Shown piece by piece: positions 6,272-7,538 of a stretch of DNA of 7,538 nucleotides. The position numbers were made by a program, and so were the translations under genes. The stretch's first letter is position 1, and every line of letters starts with the position of its first letter. Where the stretch lies: the NCBI GenBank assembly GCA_050485745.1, contig JBJHBY010000175.1:1-7538 (forward strand). The letters are read 5' to 3'. This DNA is from JBJHBY01 sp050485745 (GTDB lineage Bacteria; Pseudomonadota; Gammaproteobacteria; Pseudomonadales; CAMLJR01). The notes below the pieces were generated by a model. That model was given only the letters and a program-made list of their open reading frames with translations. It searched no databases and was not told the origin of the DNA.

Positions 6272-7313
6272 AGTAGGTGAACACCTTGGGATGATAGGCT
6301 TCGCGAATGGCTTCGCCGATGTAGGTCACCAGCATCAGCACCAGGGTCATGGCCAGTACCACACTGGTGACGATCCAGAACGACTCCAGGTTATCGGTGC
6401 CCTGCTTCAGCAGTTCGCCCCAGCTCGGTGTCGGCGGTGGCAGGCCGAAACCCAGGTAATCGAGCACGGTCAACGCGGTTATGCCCGAGGCTACGGAAAA
6501 GGGCACGAAGGTGATGATCACCGACACCGTGTTCGGCAGGATGTGACGGAAGATGATACGACCGCTGCCGGCACCGATGGCGCGTGCGGCGAGCACATAA
6601 TCGCGGGCGTTCTCGCGGTAGGTGGCGGTGCGCATGTACCAGGTCATCGCCGTCCAGCCGAACAGCACCATGATCAGCAGCAACGTCCAGAAGCCTGGTG
6701 TTACCACCGAGGCGACGATCATGATCACGTACAGCTGTGGAATATTCGACCAGACTTCGATCAGACGCTGGAACAGCAGGTCGAAACTGCCGCCGAGAAA
6801 ACCCATCAGGCAGCCGATGGCAATGCCGATGGCGTAGGTCATGCCGAGCAGGGCGAGAGAGAACAGAATGGCGATGCGAAACCCGTAGAGCAGGCGCGCG
6901 AGCACGTCCCGACCCATGCTGTCGGTACCGAGCAGGTGGCGATCGGACAGCGACGGCGGGTGCGGCGGGAAACGTTCCCCGGCGAGGTCGGTGTCATAGG
7001 GGCCGTAGGGAATCGGGGGCATCAGTACCCAGCCACGACCCTGTTCGCGAAAGTGCTGCTGCAGTTCCCGGTAGTTGGTTTCGTAGGGGTAGTCGAGGCC
7101 AAAGGTTGTACCCGGGATGACCCCGCCGTAGGTGGGAAAGTGCAGGCTGCCCTCGTGATACACCACCAGGGCGCGGTGATTGACCAGCAGCTCGGCGCCG
7201 AGGCTGGCCAGCACCAGGGCGGCGAGGGCAACGGCGGACCAGTAACCGCGGCGAATCTGGCGGAAGCGCTGCCAGCGGCGCCGGGTGATCGGATTGAGCC
7301 GGGGACGCCACAT
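6264..7313 (-). CDS. yejE: YejE-type peptide ABC transporter permease
   Basis: A 349-residue inner-membrane permease, close to the usual length of about 340 for YejE. I chose the ATG at 7313 because it overlaps the yejB stop by one base and has a GGGGAG ribosome site 8 nt upstream; an ATG 16 codons further up would run into yejB. The N-terminus is basic (residues 1-23), followed by a first membrane helix (about 24-43). A long periplasmic segment (about 45-125, with TTFGLDYPYETNY) is typical of YejE and absent from shorter DppC proteins. The HLLGTDSMGRDVLARLLYG stretch (127-144) and the EAA loop (LAARAIGAGSGRIIFRHILP, 241-260), which contacts the ATPase, are both intact. Further helices lie at about 147-174, 194-225, 263-289 and 311-335. 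It ends in TYYE, overlapping the binding-protein gene by 8 nt. Confidence 0.95.
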   Translation of the reverse strand: MWRPRLNPITRRRWQRFRQIRRGYWSAVALAALVLASLGAELLVNHRALVVYHEGSLHFPTYGGVIPGTTFGLDYPYETNYRELQQHFREQGRGWVLMPPIPYGPYDTDLAGERFPPHPPSLSDRHLLGTDSMGRDVLARLLYGFRIAILFSLALLGMTYAIGIAIGCLMGFLGGSFDLLFQRLIEVWSNIPQLYVIMIVASVVTPGFWTLLLIMVLFGWTAMTWYMRTATYRENARDYVLAARAIGAGSGRIIFRHILPNTVSVIITFVPFSVASGITALTVLDYLGFGLPPPTPSWGELLKQGTDNLESFWIVTSVVLAMTLVLMLVTYIGEAIREAYHPKVFTYYE

Positions 7314-7538
7314 CAGCGCTGCTCCCCGAAGCGAATGCGCGGATCGACCCAGGCCACGCACAGGTCCGACAGGATATTGCCGATCAGGAACAACAGCGAG
7401 CTGATCACCAGAATCCCCATCACTACCGGGTAGTCCCGCTCCAGCACCGCCTCATAGCCGAGCAGGCCGATGCCGTCGATATTGAAGATGGTCTCGATCA
7501 GGAAGGAGCCGCCGACGATGAACGAGATGTTGTTGCCA
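7313..7538 (-). CDS. yejB: YejB-type peptide ABC transporter permease, C-terminal part (cut by window edge)
   Basis: Only the last 74 residues are in the window; the 5' part lies beyond the right edge. The visible part starts GNNISFIVGG, continues with IETIFNIDGIGLLGYEA and a hydrophobic last segment (VVMGILVISSLLFLIGNILS), and ends in DPRIRFGEQR. This matches the C-terminus of YejB/DppB-type inner-membrane permeases (BPD_transp_1), where the conserved IETIFNIDGIG-like stretch and the final DPR(I/V)R motif are hallmarks. With YejE it should form the membrane channel of a peptide importer. The stop codon shares its last base with the start of the next gene (TGATG), so the two permeases are probably translationally coupled. 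Assignment to the YejB branch rather than generic DppB/OppB rests on recall of the family and on the YejE-like and YejA-like neighbours. Confidence 0.9.
   Translation of the reverse strand, partial: GNNISFIVGGSFLIETIFNIDGIGLLGYEAVLERDYPVVMGILVISSLLFLIGNILSDLCVAWVDPRIRFGEQR
7322..7327 (-). promoter_or_regulatory. Ribosome binding site of yejE
   Basis: GGGGAG on the minus strand, 8 nt before the ATG at 7313 and inside the last codons of yejB. It supports this start over the upstream in-frame ATG at 7361. Confidence 0.65.

Noticed and set aside
6126..7433. 435-codon plus-strand open frame opposite yejE
   Set aside because: His/Gln/Gly-rich translation with no family features, covering conserved permease genes on the other strand.

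Overview
The window reads as one compact, single-strand block of genes, all on the minus strand and transcribed right to left. It comes from a GC-rich proteobacterium. The RlmG-type 23S rRNA methyltransferase and the YejABE-type peptide importer point to a gammaproteobacterium, but the genus cannot be fixed from the sequence alone.

Layout from upstream (right) to downstream (left): the 3' end of a YejB-type permease (cut by the window edge), a complete YejE-type permease, a YejA-type periplasmic solute-binding protein with a signal peptide, two separate oligopeptide-type ABC ATPases, an AraC-family regulator with an arabinose_bd-type N-terminal domain, and rlmG (23S rRNA G1835 N2-methyltransferase). 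Every junction is tight: 1-nt (TGATG), 8-nt, 4-nt (GTGA) and 8-nt overlaps, then gaps of 7 nt and 1 nt. No terminator is visible between genes, so the block looks like one co-transcribed, largely translationally coupled unit.

Together the first five genes would form a complete importer for peptides or peptide-like compounds: binding protein, two permeases, two ATPases. The order B-E-A-ATPase-ATPase differs from the E. coli order yejA-B-E-F, and the ATPase fused in E. coli YejF is here two genes. The AraC-type gene just downstream may be a local regulator. rlmG, a housekeeping rRNA modification gene, may simply ride at the end of the operon.

The only non-coding stretch is the first 125 bases. 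It holds a run of ten degenerate 7-bp tandem repeats that runs into the end of rlmG and supplies its stop codon, and beyond that a REP-like hairpin. I see no clearly novel system. The repeat array at the rlmG stop and the rearranged, split transporter operon are the points most worth checking.
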